A stretch of DNA of 33,296 nt from Mycobacterium intermedium (GCF_002086275.1 NZ_MVHT01000079.1:1-33296); one strand, 5' to 3'. Shown: positions 1 to 8,317, counted from the stretch's first letter. Notes: generated from the sequence alone by a model not told the origin. Program-made: numbers and translations.

Positions 1-123
1 GGTGTTTGGGTGGGTCCGGTCTGGGTGCCGGTTTAGGGTTTCGTTTTTGCCACCGAGATTGCGGCGACGGCTGTGCTCCGGGCCCCGATCACGACCGTGG
101 CGGCAATCTCGGCGTCCACCCGG

Positions 124-975
124 TCAGTAGGGCGGCGGCGGTGCCTCCATCGGCCGGCGGTACGCCGCTTCAACGCTGGGGCGAAGCTGCATGTCGGCGA
201 TGCGTTTCGACGCGTCCGATGTCGTCAGGTTCAGCGTGACCATCGGCAGGTAATAGGTCACGGGTGATCCCAATATGTAGGTCGCATTTCCCTCGACATA
301 AGTCTTGTTCGACGGATCGTTGAGACCGATGTTGCTGTAGTCGCCGTGCACCTGACGGTATTGGCCCCCACCCCCGACCCACATGGCAGCAAACCTGTTC
401 ATTCGCGCGGTGGAATTCGAAAGATCATTGGGGCAGTCGGCCCAGAAATCGTATTGCCGGGAAATGACCTTGACCGTGTAGCGGGTGTCGATCGGAAAGC
501 CCTTTCCGCCATAAGCGGCCGTGCATCCGCTGTTCGGTATGCTCATGCAGCCGTTGTACTTGCTTTCCGGATCGCCGGTGAGAACAAAGGTCACCGTCGC
601 CGGATCGATATCACTTCCCGGGCCGAATCGACGCAGCCAGTCGTCTATGACCTGCGCACCTTCGCTGTGGCCGAGGACGATCTTCGGTCCCGCGGTGGCA
701 TGCAGATATTGATCGAGCGTGTCGGCGCCGCGGTGCACATTGATCGCCGCGGGAAGGTTGGCGTACGGGACCCGGACCGTGGTATTCGGCGGCCAGAACA
801 GCTCACCCCGCAACCAGTTCGTGGGCAACCGGCGAAATGCCGGGTCAAGGGTGAAGACCGTCGCGGGAACCGCTTCGTCGGCCGCATGGGCAACCGTAGG
901 CGTGACAGCAGCAACATTGCCACCGATTGTCAGCAACAAAGCGATCGAAGCCAACGAGCGGCTTAGCGACGCCAT
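124..975 (-). CDS. Secreted PE-PPE-domain serine hydrolase (stand-alone, no PE/PPE head)
   Basis: A 283-residue protein with an N-terminal signal peptide: a hydrophobic stretch at residues 8-24 and an A-H-A cleavage-like site near residue 31. It carries the alpha/beta-hydrolase nucleophile elbow GHSEGAQ with Ser104. Asp176 (in RQYDFWAD) and His210 (in QVHGDYS) are well placed to complete a triad. This pattern fits the PE-PPE (PF08237) esterase domain, normally found behind PE or PPE domains in mycobacteria; here it has its own signal peptide. Cys143, Cys151 and Cys181 could form a disulfide, which fits an exported enzyme. The C-terminus is proline-rich (PPPPY). ATG start; the gene reads away from the acyl-CoA dehydrogenase across a 271-bp gap. 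Expected role is hydrolysis of acyl esters at the cell envelope; the substrate cannot be read from sequence. Confidence 0.85.
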   Translation of the reverse strand: MASLSRSLASIALLLTIGGNVAAVTPTVAHAADEAVPATVFTLDPAFRRLPTNWLRGELFWPPNTTVRVPYANLPAAINVHRGADTLDQYLHATAGPKIVLGHSEGAQVIDDWLRRFGPGSDIDPATVTFVLTGDPESKYNGCMSIPNSGCTAAYGGKGFPIDTRYTVKVISRQYDFWADCPNDLSNSTARMNRFAAMWVGGGGQYRQVHGDYSNIGLNDPSNKTYVEGNATYILGSPVTYYLPMVTLNLTTSDASKRIADMQLRPSVEAAYRRPMEAPPPPY

Positions 976-1246
976 CCCATGCCCCCCGCCACCACAGCAG
1001 AATCAGCACTCGCATACATACCATCGAGGCCGTCAATTACCGCTGTCTGCGTAATGAATCGACACCATATTGACGCCGTGTCTTTACGCGTCGTCGCGCC
1101 GAGGTGCCGAGAGGCCAAGAGCCCCCAACACGCGATTAAGACGGTTGATACTCTATAGACGATTTGAGTATCACACGGTCGTTTCAGTGCGAAAGGCCAG
1201 GCCAATGACGGCTTCGACGACAACGTCGACCTCAGGGTGAAATCCG
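976..1246. promoter_or_regulatory. Divergent promoter region with 8-bp-arm palindrome
   Basis: This gap separates the minus-strand hydrolase from the plus-strand acyl-CoA dehydrogenase. It contains a perfect inverted repeat, TGATACTC at 1146-1153 and GAGTATCA at 1166-1173, with a 12-bp spacer that includes a -10-like TATAGA (1154-1159). That layout suits a dimeric repressor such as a TetR protein occluding the promoter. The related half-site TGATAC/GTATCA recurs at 5637-5642 and 8275-8280. The inference is an operator for the fadE-maoC operon; the regulator is unknown. Confidence 0.5.
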
Positions 1247-3532
1247 TTGTCCGCTGACGAAACCGACTGGCAGCACCGCCTGCAGCGGCTCCTCGACGAT
1301 TTCGTCAGGCGGCCAAGGGATGTTACGGGCGACCGCATCGAGGCCGCCCGCCGCTGGCATGCCGAGCTGGTCGACAACGACCTGGCCGCCCCCGGATGGC
1401 CAAGGTCGGTCGGCGGATTGGAATTGTCGCTCGAGGACCAACTCGAGTACTACCGGATGACGACGGCCGCAGGCACGCCGCCGCACCCGTGCCCGTTGTC
1501 GTTCATCGTGGCGCCCACGCTGATCGCCCACGGCACCCAGGCGCAGAAGGCCCGCTTCCTGAAACCGCTGCTGCGGGCGGACGAGTTCTGGTGTCAGGGT
1601 TTCTCCGAACCCGGTGCGGGCAGCGATCTGGCATCGTTGTCCACCAAAGCAATTCGCGACGGGGACCGCTACCGCGTCACCGGGCAGAAGGTGTGGACGT
1701 CGATGGCCGCCCGGGCCGATTGGATGTTCGCCCTGGTGCGCACCGGTCCTCCGGGCCGTAGCACAGATGGCATCAGCTACCTGCTCATCCCGATGGACAG
1801 CCCGGGCATCACGGTGCGCCCGCTGCGCGACATCAGCGGCGCCGCACACTTCGCCGAGGTGTTTCTGGACGACGTCGCGGTGCCGGTGGAAAACATCGTC
1901 GGCGAGGAGGGCCGCGGGTGGGAGATCATGCGGACCTCGCTCGGCCACGAGCGGGCCACCGCCTTCCTGGCCGACGAGTTCAAATACCGCCGCACCGTCG
2001 ACCGCGTCGTCGCGCTGCTCGCCAAGAGCGGGTTGACCGCCGACCCGTCGGTGCGTCAGGACATCGCGCGACTGGAGTCGGGGGTGCAAACGATCGCGGC
2101 CAACAGCGCACGCGCGCTCGCGACGGTGCTGCGCGGCGAGGATCCCGGCGGGGTCGCGTCGGTGAACCGACTGGTGAAATCGGAGTTCGAACAACACCTG
2201 CACGCGCTGGCGTTGCGGGCGCTGGGACCGCGAGCGGTTTTGGGCAGTCGGGCCGCGATCGCCGCGGACGGCGGGCGCTGGACGTACGGGTATCTGATGA
2301 GCCGGGCCACCACCATCGGCGCGGGGACCGCCGAGATCCAGCGCAACACCATCGCCGAAACCGTCCTGGGCCTGCCGTCACACCGCGGTGAGAAGACCCG
2401 CGAAGCCGCGGTGGCGCCAGGGGCGCCGCTGGCCCTGCCCGACGACGACGAGCGTGAACTGCGCTCCGTGCTGGCCAAGGCACTGGACGCCTGCGTCGAC
2501 GTCGGGGCCGTTCTCGACCGCGCCCGGCCGGTCGGTTCGTGGGATCGCCGCGCGTGGGCGGCGCTGGTGGAATTCGGGCTCCCGGGTCTGGCACTCGACG
2601 AGTCGCTGGGTGGGGCCGGGGCGCGGCCGCGGTTGCTCTACGCCGCGGTGGAAGAGGCCGGCAAAGCTCTGACGGCGGCGCCGCTGGTGCCGACACTCGG
2701 TGCGTTGGCGGTGGCGTGCAGCGTCGGTGCGTCCGACGTGGCACGGCGGATCAGCGGTGGCACACCCGCGGCGTTCGTCGTCCCGCTCGACGACTCCGGT
2801 TGGTGCACAACGGGTTTGCCCCGCTGTGACAGTGACGGCGTGACCGGCTCGGTGCCGATCGTGGCGGGCGCGCCCGCCGCAGAGGTGCTGCTGGTACTGG
2901 CTCGCGACGGCGACGCCGACGTCGTGTTGAGCGTCGACCCGAGCGGGCCCGGTGTGACCGTCACCCCGCACCAATCGCTGGACCTGACCGCCACGATCGG
3001 CTCGGTCGACTTCGCCGACGCCCCGGCCACGTTGCTGGCAACCGGCGATCGGGTGCGGGACGCGCTGGCCGCCGCGCGTCGGGTGGCCGTACTCGCCGTC
3101 GCCGCCGACTCGGTCGGGGTGGGATCGCGGGCGCTCGAGATGGCCGTGCGTTGGGCCGGCGAGCGTGAGCAGTTCGGCCGCCCGATCGGCAGCTTCCAGG
3201 CGATCTCACACCGCTGCGCGGACATGGCCGTCGCGCTGGAAGGCGCCCGCAGCCAGGTCCTCGCCGCGTCCGCCTGCCAGGCCGATGCCGAACATTTGGT
3301 GGACCTAGCGGCCGCGGCCGCGCTGGACGCCGCGGTGCTTGCGGCGGAGGCCGCCATCCAGATCCACGGCGGCCTGGGCTTCACCTGGGAGCACCCGGCG
3401 CATCTGCTGCTGCGCCGCGCCCAGGCCAACGCGGCCCTGATCGGTCGGGCCGACGCATTGCGCGAACGGGCCGTGCGTCGAATCCTGCCACCCTTCAGAA
3501 ACGGGACGCTCAGCGAATCCAAGGAGAGTTGA
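1247..3532 (+). CDS. Fused tandem acyl-CoA dehydrogenase (FadE34-like architecture)
   Basis: A 761-residue protein made of two acyl-CoA dehydrogenase units. Residues 1 to about 380 carry flavin/substrate motifs (WCQGFSEPGAGSDLAS, GQKVWTSMA) and end with GAGTAEIQRNTIAETVLG. Residues from about 390 to 761 form a second, more divergent unit ending with IQIHGGLGFTWEHPAHLLL. Mycobacterial FadE34 has this fused layout, standing in for the alpha2beta2 dehydrogenases used on steroid side-chain CoA esters. The first unit has Ala where medium-chain enzymes carry the catalytic Glu (GAGTAEIQ against YEGT), so the base, if any, is elsewhere. The only upstream in-frame start is TTG at 1247, just after an in-frame stop at 1238 and an AGGGTGA-type ribosome site. 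Its stop overlaps the next start by one base (TGATG), so the two are probably co-translated. It oxidises an acyl-CoA; the substrate is not determined. Confidence 0.88.
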   Translation: MSADETDWQHRLQRLLDDFVRRPRDVTGDRIEAARRWHAELVDNDLAAPGWPRSVGGLELSLEDQLEYYRMTTAAGTPPHPCPLSFIVAPTLIAHGTQAQKARFLKPLLRADEFWCQGFSEPGAGSDLASLSTKAIRDGDRYRVTGQKVWTSMAARADWMFALVRTGPPGRSTDGISYLLIPMDSPGITVRPLRDISGAAHFAEVFLDDVAVPVENIVGEEGRGWEIMRTSLGHERATAFLADEFKYRRTVDRVVALLAKSGLTADPSVRQDIARLESGVQTIAANSARALATVLRGEDPGGVASVNRLVKSEFEQHLHALALRALGPRAVLGSRAAIAADGGRWTYGYLMSRATTIGAGTAEIQRNTIAETVLGLPSHRGEKTREAAVAPGAPLALPDDDERELRSVLAKALDACVDVGAVLDRARPVGSWDRRAWAALVEFGLPGLALDESLGGAGARPRLLYAAVEEAGKALTAAPLVPTLGALAVACSVGASDVARRISGGTPAAFVVPLDDSGWCTTGLPRCDSDGVTGSVPIVAGAPAAEVLLVLARDGDADVVLSVDPSGPGVTVTPHQSLDLTATIGSVDFADAPATLLATGDRVRDALAAARRVAVLAVAADSVGVGSRALEMAVRWAGEREQFGRPIGSFQAISHRCADMAVALEGARSQVLAASACQADAEHLVDLAAAAALDAAVLAAEAAIQIHGGLGFTWEHPAHLLLRRAQANAALIGRADALRERAVRRILPPFRNGTLSESKES

Positions 3533-4818
3533 TGACCACCACAGAGGACGACACCGCGGCCGTCGAGGGCCGGATCACCGACGAAGACATCGAACGGGCC
3601 CGCGCTCAAATCGGCATTCCGGTCTACAAGTCCGGCGAACTGTGGAACCGGGTGCCGTCCCAGGATGTCATCAGCCACTTCGCCTTTGGCTGCGGGGATG
3701 ACAACCCGCTGTTCCACAGCCCGGCGTACGGCGCCACGACGCGCTGGCACGATCAGATCGCGCCGCCGACGTTTCTGATCTCCACCGGGATCGACCAGAC
3801 ACCGAAATTCACTGACCCGGAACGCAAGAAGCTGTTCAAGGGGCTTTTTCGGGGCACGGGCAAGTACTACTCGGGCGTGAAATGGACCTGGTACAAGCCG
3901 GTTTACCCGGGGCGACCCGTCCTGGTCGAGCATTACACCCTGGACGTGGAGGTGAAGGAGAGCTCTTCCTTCGCGGGCGGCCGTTCGGTCAAGGAGACCT
4001 TCCGCAGTCTCTATGTCGACATCGACGGCAATCCGATTGCCACCCGCGACGAGTCCTACATCAACGCCGAGCGGCATGCTTCGAAGAAGGCCGGCAAGTA
4101 CTCCCACATCCAGCGCCAGACCTGGACCGAGGAAGCACTGGCGGAGGTGGAGGCCGCCTATGAAGCCGAGGTCCGTCGCGGCGCCGATCCGCAGTGGTGG
4201 GAGGACGTCGAGGTCGGTGACCAGCTACCGCCGGTGATGAAGGGACCGCTGACCGTCGTCGACATCATCTGCATGCACATGGGTTGGGGCTGGGGTGGAT
4301 ACAGCGTCGGCCCGCTGAAGTACGCCCACAAGATGCGTAAGAGAATGCCGGCGTTCTTCGTGCCCGACGAGTACGGAGTGCCCGACGTGGTACAGCGTCT
4401 GCACTGGGATCCCGAGCGGGCCAAGGCGTTAGGCATACCCGCGCCGTACGACTACGGGCAGATGCGCGCGGCGTGGATCAGCCACCTGCTGACCAACTGG
4501 ATCGGCGATGACGGCTGGCTTGCCGAGATGGAAGTCCAGACAAGGGGTTTCAACTACCACGGCGACATTCACCTCTGCACCGGAACTGTCACCGCCAAAG
4601 CTGGCCCGCAGGAAGCGGTCTCGGTGGACGTGGCGGCCACCAACCAGCGCGACGAAGCTACCACCAAGGGCACCGCGAAGGTGTTGCTGCCCTCCAAGCA
4701 GACCGGAGCTGTGGCGCTGCCGGTTCCCGACGTCGAGTTGCGGCGCCGCGGCGCGCGGATTGCCTCGGCCAGAGGCGGCAAGGTGGGCGAGGAGCTGCGC
4801 CGCCTGCACGGCGAGTGA
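3532..4818 (+). CDS. Double hot-dog dehydratase (FAS1-like N-terminal plus MaoC-like C-terminal)
   Basis: A 428-residue protein starting at ATG 3532, preceded by AAGGAGAG at 3521-3528; a TTG one codon upstream is the less likely start. Residues 40-75 hold a hydratase-2-like motif, GDDNPLFHSPAYGATTRW, with Asp56 and His62 as candidate catalytic residues, followed by APPTFL. This is typical of FAS1-like dehydratase domains. The second half, from WWEDVEVGDQLPPV near residue 220 to the end, looks like a MaoC-type hot-dog. The predicted reaction is reversible hydration of an enoyl-CoA, the step after the dehydrogenase it is coupled to. It ends one base from the convergent crotonase gene. The fusion suggests handling of a bulky CoA ester, but the substrate is inference only. 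Confidence 0.82.
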   Translation: MTTTEDDTAAVEGRITDEDIERARAQIGIPVYKSGELWNRVPSQDVISHFAFGCGDDNPLFHSPAYGATTRWHDQIAPPTFLISTGIDQTPKFTDPERKKLFKGLFRGTGKYYSGVKWTWYKPVYPGRPVLVEHYTLDVEVKESSSFAGGRSVKETFRSLYVDIDGNPIATRDESYINAERHASKKAGKYSHIQRQTWTEEALAEVEAAYEAEVRRGADPQWWEDVEVGDQLPPVMKGPLTVVDIICMHMGWGWGGYSVGPLKYAHKMRKRMPAFFVPDEYGVPDVVQRLHWDPERAKALGIPAPYDYGQMRAAWISHLLTNWIGDDGWLAEMEVQTRGFNYHGDIHLCTGTVTAKAGPQEAVSVDVAATNQRDEATTKGTAKVLLPSKQTGAVALPVPDVELRRRGARIASARGGKVGEELRRLHGE

Positions 4819-4819
4819 G

Positions 4820-5599
4820 CTAGCGGATGCGCGGCGGCTGCGTACCGCGGGTTGACGGACGGCGCGCTCCCGCGTTGCCGATGTGGGTGTAAGACAGGCC
4901 GTGGCGCTGCGCCAGCGACGGCGTCAAATCGCGAGCCTCCCACATCGCGCGCACGGTGCCTTGGATGGCCTGCGGCCGTCGCGCGGCGATCTCGGCGGCC
5001 AGTTGGGCCGCGCGCAAACGTAATTGGTCGTCGGGAACTACCTCCGTGACCAGTCCGATACGCAGTGCGGTGTGCGCGGACAAGCGCTCCTCGTTGCCCA
5101 GCAGCGCCCAGCGCATCACCTCGCCATAGGGCACCCCGAGCGCCAACATGCCCATCGGCTCCAATGCCGAGACGATGCCGGCATTGGCGTGCGGATCGAA
5201 GAACACCGCGTTCTCCGAACAGATCGCGAAATCGCACTCGTTGACGAAATACATCGCGCCGCCGGCCACCATCCCGTGCAACGCGGCGATCACCGGTTTC
5301 CACACCTTGTGGCCTTTGGGACCCAGTACCGCCCCCGGGTCTTCCTGGTTGAAGATCGGTTGTTCCCCCCACCACACGCCCTCGGAGATGTCGAGGCCCG
5401 TGCAGAAGGCGCGGTCGCCGTTGGCGCACAGGATCGCGACGTGGATGTCCTCGTCCTCGCGTACCCGGTGCCAGACCGCGGCCATCTCGTCGGCCATGCG
5501 CTTGTTGAAGCTGTTCAGCCGTTCCGGTCGGTTGAGGGCGACGGTCGCGACATGGTCACCGACGCTGAACTCGATCGTCTGCAGATCCATGTCGGTCAT
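4820..5599 (-). CDS. Enoyl-CoA hydratase/isomerase (crotonase) family protein, atypical active site
   Basis: A 259-residue crotonase-fold protein with the CoA/oxyanion segments ALNRPERLNSF (residues 21-31), AFCTGLDISEG (64-73) and AALHGMVAGGAMYFVNECDFAI. Aligned by eye to rat enoyl-CoA hydratase, the two catalytic glutamates are replaced: Tyr117 stands at the GGGCE position and His137 at the QPE position (FFDPHANAG). It is therefore unlikely to be a standard hydratase and may instead be an isomerase, hydrolase or C-C lyase of the superfamily. It runs convergent to the dehydratase and divergent from a TetR gene, with 133 bp between. Start chosen at ATG 5599; a second ATG three codons in (5590) is possible. 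The C-terminal tail (RRPSTRGTQPPRIR) is basic and probably disordered. Confidence 0.83.
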   Translation of the reverse strand: MTDMDLQTIEFSVGDHVATVALNRPERLNSFNKRMADEMAAVWHRVREDEDIHVAILCANGDRAFCTGLDISEGVWWGEQPIFNQEDPGAVLGPKGHKVWKPVIAALHGMVAGGAMYFVNECDFAICSENAVFFDPHANAGIVSALEPMGMLALGVPYGEVMRWALLGNEERLSAHTALRIGLVTEVVPDDQLRLRAAQLAAEIAARRPQAIQGTVRAMWEARDLTPSLAQRHGLSYTHIGNAGARRPSTRGTQPPRIR

Positions 5600-5732
5600 G
5601 GTCTTGTGATTCCCGTCTCATCGATTAGTCTCAAATTGATACTGCGCTGCCTGAGGGGTTGCACAATGTGCATCAAATCACAGTCGGCCCGAAAGGGGTG
5701 CTGAGGATGGACCGGCCACTCAGGGCTATCAC
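5600..5732. promoter_or_regulatory. Divergent crotonase/TetR promoter region with two palindromes
   Basis: The region holds a perfect 6-bp inverted repeat with a one-base centre, TGCACA (5660-5665), A5666, TGTGCA (5667-5672), which suits a TetR operator for the adjacent regulator. Nearer the crotonase start is GTCTCA at 5615-5620 and an imperfect palindrome, GTCTCA (5628-5633) AAT TGATAC (5637-5642). Its right half matches the arms of the fadE palindrome at 1146-1173. Two regulatory inputs are likely, one local and one shared with fadE. Protein assignment is inference. Confidence 0.45.
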
Positions 5733-6422
5733 ATGACTGTTGACTTCCGTCCCGACAACCCGGAAGAAGATTTCGTGCGGCGCAGGTTGATTCACGCCGC
5801 CGAGGAAGTGTTCGCCGAAACCGAGCCCGGTGCCGTGCAGATGGAAGCGATCGCCAAAAGAGCGGGCGTTTCTCGCGCTACCGCTTTTCGCCGCATGGGC
5901 AGCATCTCCGAGGTGGTCGTGCAGGTCGCGATCCGTCGTGCGCAGCGGCATATTGCGGCCGTCCAGGAGCTTATGGCGGCGCAGACCGGGGTGTTCGCGA
6001 AAGTGGAGGCCGCGCTTATCTACACCGCACGTGAGCTGCCGACCGATGCGTCGATCGCTGCACTGATCGCCCAGCATTCCACCGGTAGCAACGATCCGCG
6101 AGTACACGAAGCCGCGGTCGGTGCGATGGGCCCGGTGGTGCGCGAAGGCCAGCGCAACGGTGAGATCCGCACCGACGTGCCGTTCGACGACCTCATCGAT
6201 TTCCTCGTCGAACAGACCTACCTTGCAGCCGAAGGTGTCGACCGCTCAGAAGCCGCTGTGCGCAAGCGGTTTCGGCAGTTCGTCGTACCCGCAATCGAGG
6301 CGCGCGACGGCCACGGCGGTGACATTCTCTCTCGCGCAAGAGAACTCCGGGACACGGCGGCCGCGACGGCAGCCGCGGCGCAGAGCCTGGTCGAGCAACT
6401 GGAAGGAAGGACACGAACGTGA
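5733..6422 (+). CDS. TetR family transcriptional regulator, coupled to P450
   Basis: A 229-residue protein with a TetR-type helix-turn-helix near residues 10-55 (RRRLIHAAEEVFAE, then MEAIAKRAGVSRATAFRRM). The C-terminal part is a ligand-binding helical domain ending in an Ala-rich helix (TAAATAAAAQSLVEQLEG). The P450 start GTG overlaps its stop (GTGA at 6419-6422), so the two are co-translated and this protein probably senses the P450 substrate or product. The palindrome TGCACA-A-TGTGCA, 60 bp upstream of its ATG, is the natural candidate for its own operator. The other upstream ATG at 5707 is out of frame, which supports the 5733 start. Confidence 0.85.
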   Translation: MTVDFRPDNPEEDFVRRRLIHAAEEVFAETEPGAVQMEAIAKRAGVSRATAFRRMGSISEVVVQVAIRRAQRHIAAVQELMAAQTGVFAKVEAALIYTARELPTDASIAALIAQHSTGSNDPRVHEAAVGAMGPVVREGQRNGEIRTDVPFDDLIDFLVEQTYLAAEGVDRSEAAVRKRFRQFVVPAIEARDGHGGDILSRARELRDTAAATAAAAQSLVEQLEGRTRT

Positions 6423-7630
6423 GCGGTGAAACCCAGGTGGGCGTGGGCCAGTGCCCGGTGGACAAGTTCGAACTGACCGCACTTGGCGGCCCCGCGCTGA
6501 TCGGGTTCCAGAGCATCGACGACCGGCAGGACCGACTGCGCCCGGTGTTCCGCAACGAAGAGGGCAACGGCTACTGGATGTTCACCGATTACAGCGCGAT
6601 CTTGGAAGGGTTGCAGCATCCGGAGTGGTGGTCGAGCAGCGTGATCGTGCCGACGGACCCGAACCCGCCATACAAGTGGATCCCGGTGATGATCGACCCG
6701 CCCGAACACGCCAAGTGGCGCCACGTGCTGGCCGAGTACTTCTCGCCCGGCCGGGTGAAGTCGCTACGAGGGGAGCATCGCCGACTGGCCGCGGAGTTGG
6801 TCGAGAAGATCGCACCGCAGGGCTCCTGCGACTTTGTCAAAGAGGTGGCGCGGGTGTTTCCGTCGCACATCTTCCTCAACATCATGGGGATGCCGGTCGA
6901 GCGCCTCGACGAATTTCTGGAGTGGGAAGACAAGATGCTGCACCAGACCGGCGTCGGCGACGAAGTCATGGCCGTCCGTCTGGAAGGCATGCAGCAGGTC
7001 GTCGCCTACTTCCAAACGCTGATCGCGGAGCGCCGCGCGAACCCGAACCCCGACGCCGACGACATTGTCAGCGCCGCGATCGGCTGGACCATTGACGGGG
7101 AACCGGTCGCCGACGGTGATCTGCTGAACTGCCTGCTGTTGCTGTTCATGGCCGGGCTGGACACCGTCGCAAGCCAATTGGCTTATGCCATGTTGCATCT
7201 GGCGACCCACCCCGATGACCGAGCACGGCTGGCAACCGAACCGTCGATCATTCCACTGGCCGTCGAGGAACTGCTGCGCGCGTATCCAATCGTTCAGACG
7301 GCCCGGAAAGCCACCCGCGACATGGACTTTCACGGTTGCCCGGTCAAAGCCGGTGACATGGCGTCATTTCCGCTGGCGGCCGCTGGGCGTGACGAGACGA
7401 TCTTTCCCGATGCCCGTCACGTCGACCTGGACCGCGGGGTCTCCCGACACATTTCGTTCGGCGCCGGTCCGCACCGTTGCCTCGGCTCACACCTGGCCCG
7501 CCAAGAGATGACCGTCATGCTCGAGGAGTGGCACCAACGCATTCCGGATTATCGGGTGATCAACCAACCCGTCGAGCATGCCGGACAGGTCTTTGGTCTC
7601 GACTCACTCGAATTGAGTTGGGACCGTTGA
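6419..7630 (+). CDS. Cytochrome P450
   Basis: A 403-residue soluble P450 with all diagnostic parts. The C-helix is PPEHAKWRHVL. The I-helix oxygen-binding motif is AGLDT at residues 245-249, with Asp248-Thr249 as the acid-alcohol pair. The ExxR motif is Glu284-Arg287, and the heme loop FGAGPHRCLG has the axial Cys354. There is no membrane anchor, as expected of actinobacterial class I enzymes; no ferredoxin gene lies nearby, so redox partners must come from elsewhere. The GTG start lies inside the stop of the TetR gene, and its last 27 bases overlap the convergent TetR gene at 7604-8263. Monooxygenation of a lipid or steroid-like compound fits the neighbourhood. The CYP family cannot be assigned by eye. 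Confidence 0.92.
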   Translation: MSGETQVGVGQCPVDKFELTALGGPALIGFQSIDDRQDRLRPVFRNEEGNGYWMFTDYSAILEGLQHPEWWSSSVIVPTDPNPPYKWIPVMIDPPEHAKWRHVLAEYFSPGRVKSLRGEHRRLAAELVEKIAPQGSCDFVKEVARVFPSHIFLNIMGMPVERLDEFLEWEDKMLHQTGVGDEVMAVRLEGMQQVVAYFQTLIAERRANPNPDADDIVSAAIGWTIDGEPVADGDLLNCLLLLFMAGLDTVASQLAYAMLHLATHPDDRARLATEPSIIPLAVEELLRAYPIVQTARKATRDMDFHGCPVKAGDMASFPLAAAGRDETIFPDARHVDLDRGVSRHISFGAGPHRCLGSHLARQEMTVMLEEWHQRIPDYRVINQPVEHAGQVFGLDSLELSWDR

Positions 7631-8263
7631 TCGCGCATCTGGCCCAAACCCCGGCATCAGGGGTGCCAGCAACGTCGTGATCATGCGGCGCACCTTGGCC
7701 TCGTCATCGAGGGACGCGCCGAGTTCCGGTGCCAGCCAGACACTTCCGAAGAAGCGCAGGAGAAGTTCGGCGATCGATTCGGTGTCGGTGCTGACACCGA
7801 TGTCGGCCGCCGTCCGGTCAAGGTAGCGCCTCAGACCGTCGAGTTGGAACTGCGTGAGGCGGGGATCGCGATGTAGCGGTAGCGCGTCGTCGTCCTCGGC
7901 GAGTCGGCGGGCGACCGGGTGGGTGCGGATGACCCCGACCGTGTGCACCGACAACTCGACGAGGCGCTCGAGGGGATCGTCGATCGCGCCGCCCTTCTCC
8001 CCGAACTCGGCGACCAGGCGTTGCAGCTCGCGCGCCAGGGCCTGCCTGATCAGGTCGTCCTTCGATTCGAAGCGGCGGAAGACCGTCGCGCGGCCCACCC
8101 CGGCGGTGCGGGCGACGTCCTCAACGGTCATGCGTTCCATGCCGTATCGCGCCAGGCAGCGCAGCGTGGCTTCCAGGATCGCGGTGTCCGACGCGTCCCG
8201 TTCCACCGGGCGGGCGGAGAGCGCGCCGGCCAGGAGGTTGCCAGCCTTCCGCGTGGGACTCAT
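7604..8263 (-). CDS. TetR family transcriptional regulator
   Basis: A 219-residue TetR protein with a disordered N-terminus of about 22 residues, then ILEATLRCLARYG and the recognition segment VEDVARTAGVGRATVFRRFESKDDLI. The C-terminal domain carries the LLRFFGSVWLAPELG motif seen in many mycobacterial TetR proteins. It is divergent from the phosphotransferase gene across only 54 bp and overlaps the P450 3' end tail to tail. The intergenic GTATCA (8275-8280) N3 GTCTCA (8284-8289) is a likely control site. On the minus strand, the -10-like GATACT lies about 10 nt from the ATG, so transcription may start at or very near the start codon. Confidence 0.85.
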   Translation of the reverse strand: MSPTRKAGNLLAGALSARPVERDASDTAILEATLRCLARYGMERMTVEDVARTAGVGRATVFRRFESKDDLIRQALARELQRLVAEFGEKGGAIDDPLERLVELSVHTVGVIRTHPVARRLAEDDDALPLHRDPRLTQFQLDGLRRYLDRTAADIGVSTDTESIAELLLRFFGSVWLAPELGASLDDEAKVRRMITTLLAPLMPGFGPDARSTVPTQFE

Positions 8264-8317
8264 TGGCGATTACAGTATCATCCGTCTCACGCGGTTTACG
8301 GTCCCGCGAGGAGGACG
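8264..8317. promoter_or_regulatory. Compact divergent TetR/phosphotransferase promoter
   Basis: The 54-bp gap contains GTATCA at 8275-8280 and GTCTCA at 8284-8289, a direct GTMTCA pair. It resembles elements upstream of the crotonase (5615-5642) and the fadE operon (1146-1173). GAGGAGGA at 8309-8316 is a strong ribosome site for ATG 8318. Both genes must share this small control region, so the TetR protein probably regulates both. Confidence 0.4.

Noticed and set aside
33..119. Short minus-strand frame (GTG 119 to TAA 33) reading MDAEIAATVVIGARSTAVAA
   Set aside because: Protein-like composition, but only 28 codons and no ribosome site or homologue known to me; could be the remnant or tail of a frameshifted gene, too short to call.
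1232..2203. 323-codon minus-strand ORF opposite the first half of the dehydrogenase
   Set aside because: No recognisable domain; the codon pattern fits the plus-strand gene.
2638..4107. 489-codon minus-strand ORF opposite the dehydrogenase and dehydratase
   Set aside because: Antisense shadow in high-GC DNA; low-complexity Ser/Ala/Arg composition and no motif, while the plus strand holds two clear enzymes.
5024..5704. 226-codon plus-strand ORF opposite the crotonase gene
   Set aside because: Shadow of the crotonase gene; His/Arg/Val-rich with no domain.
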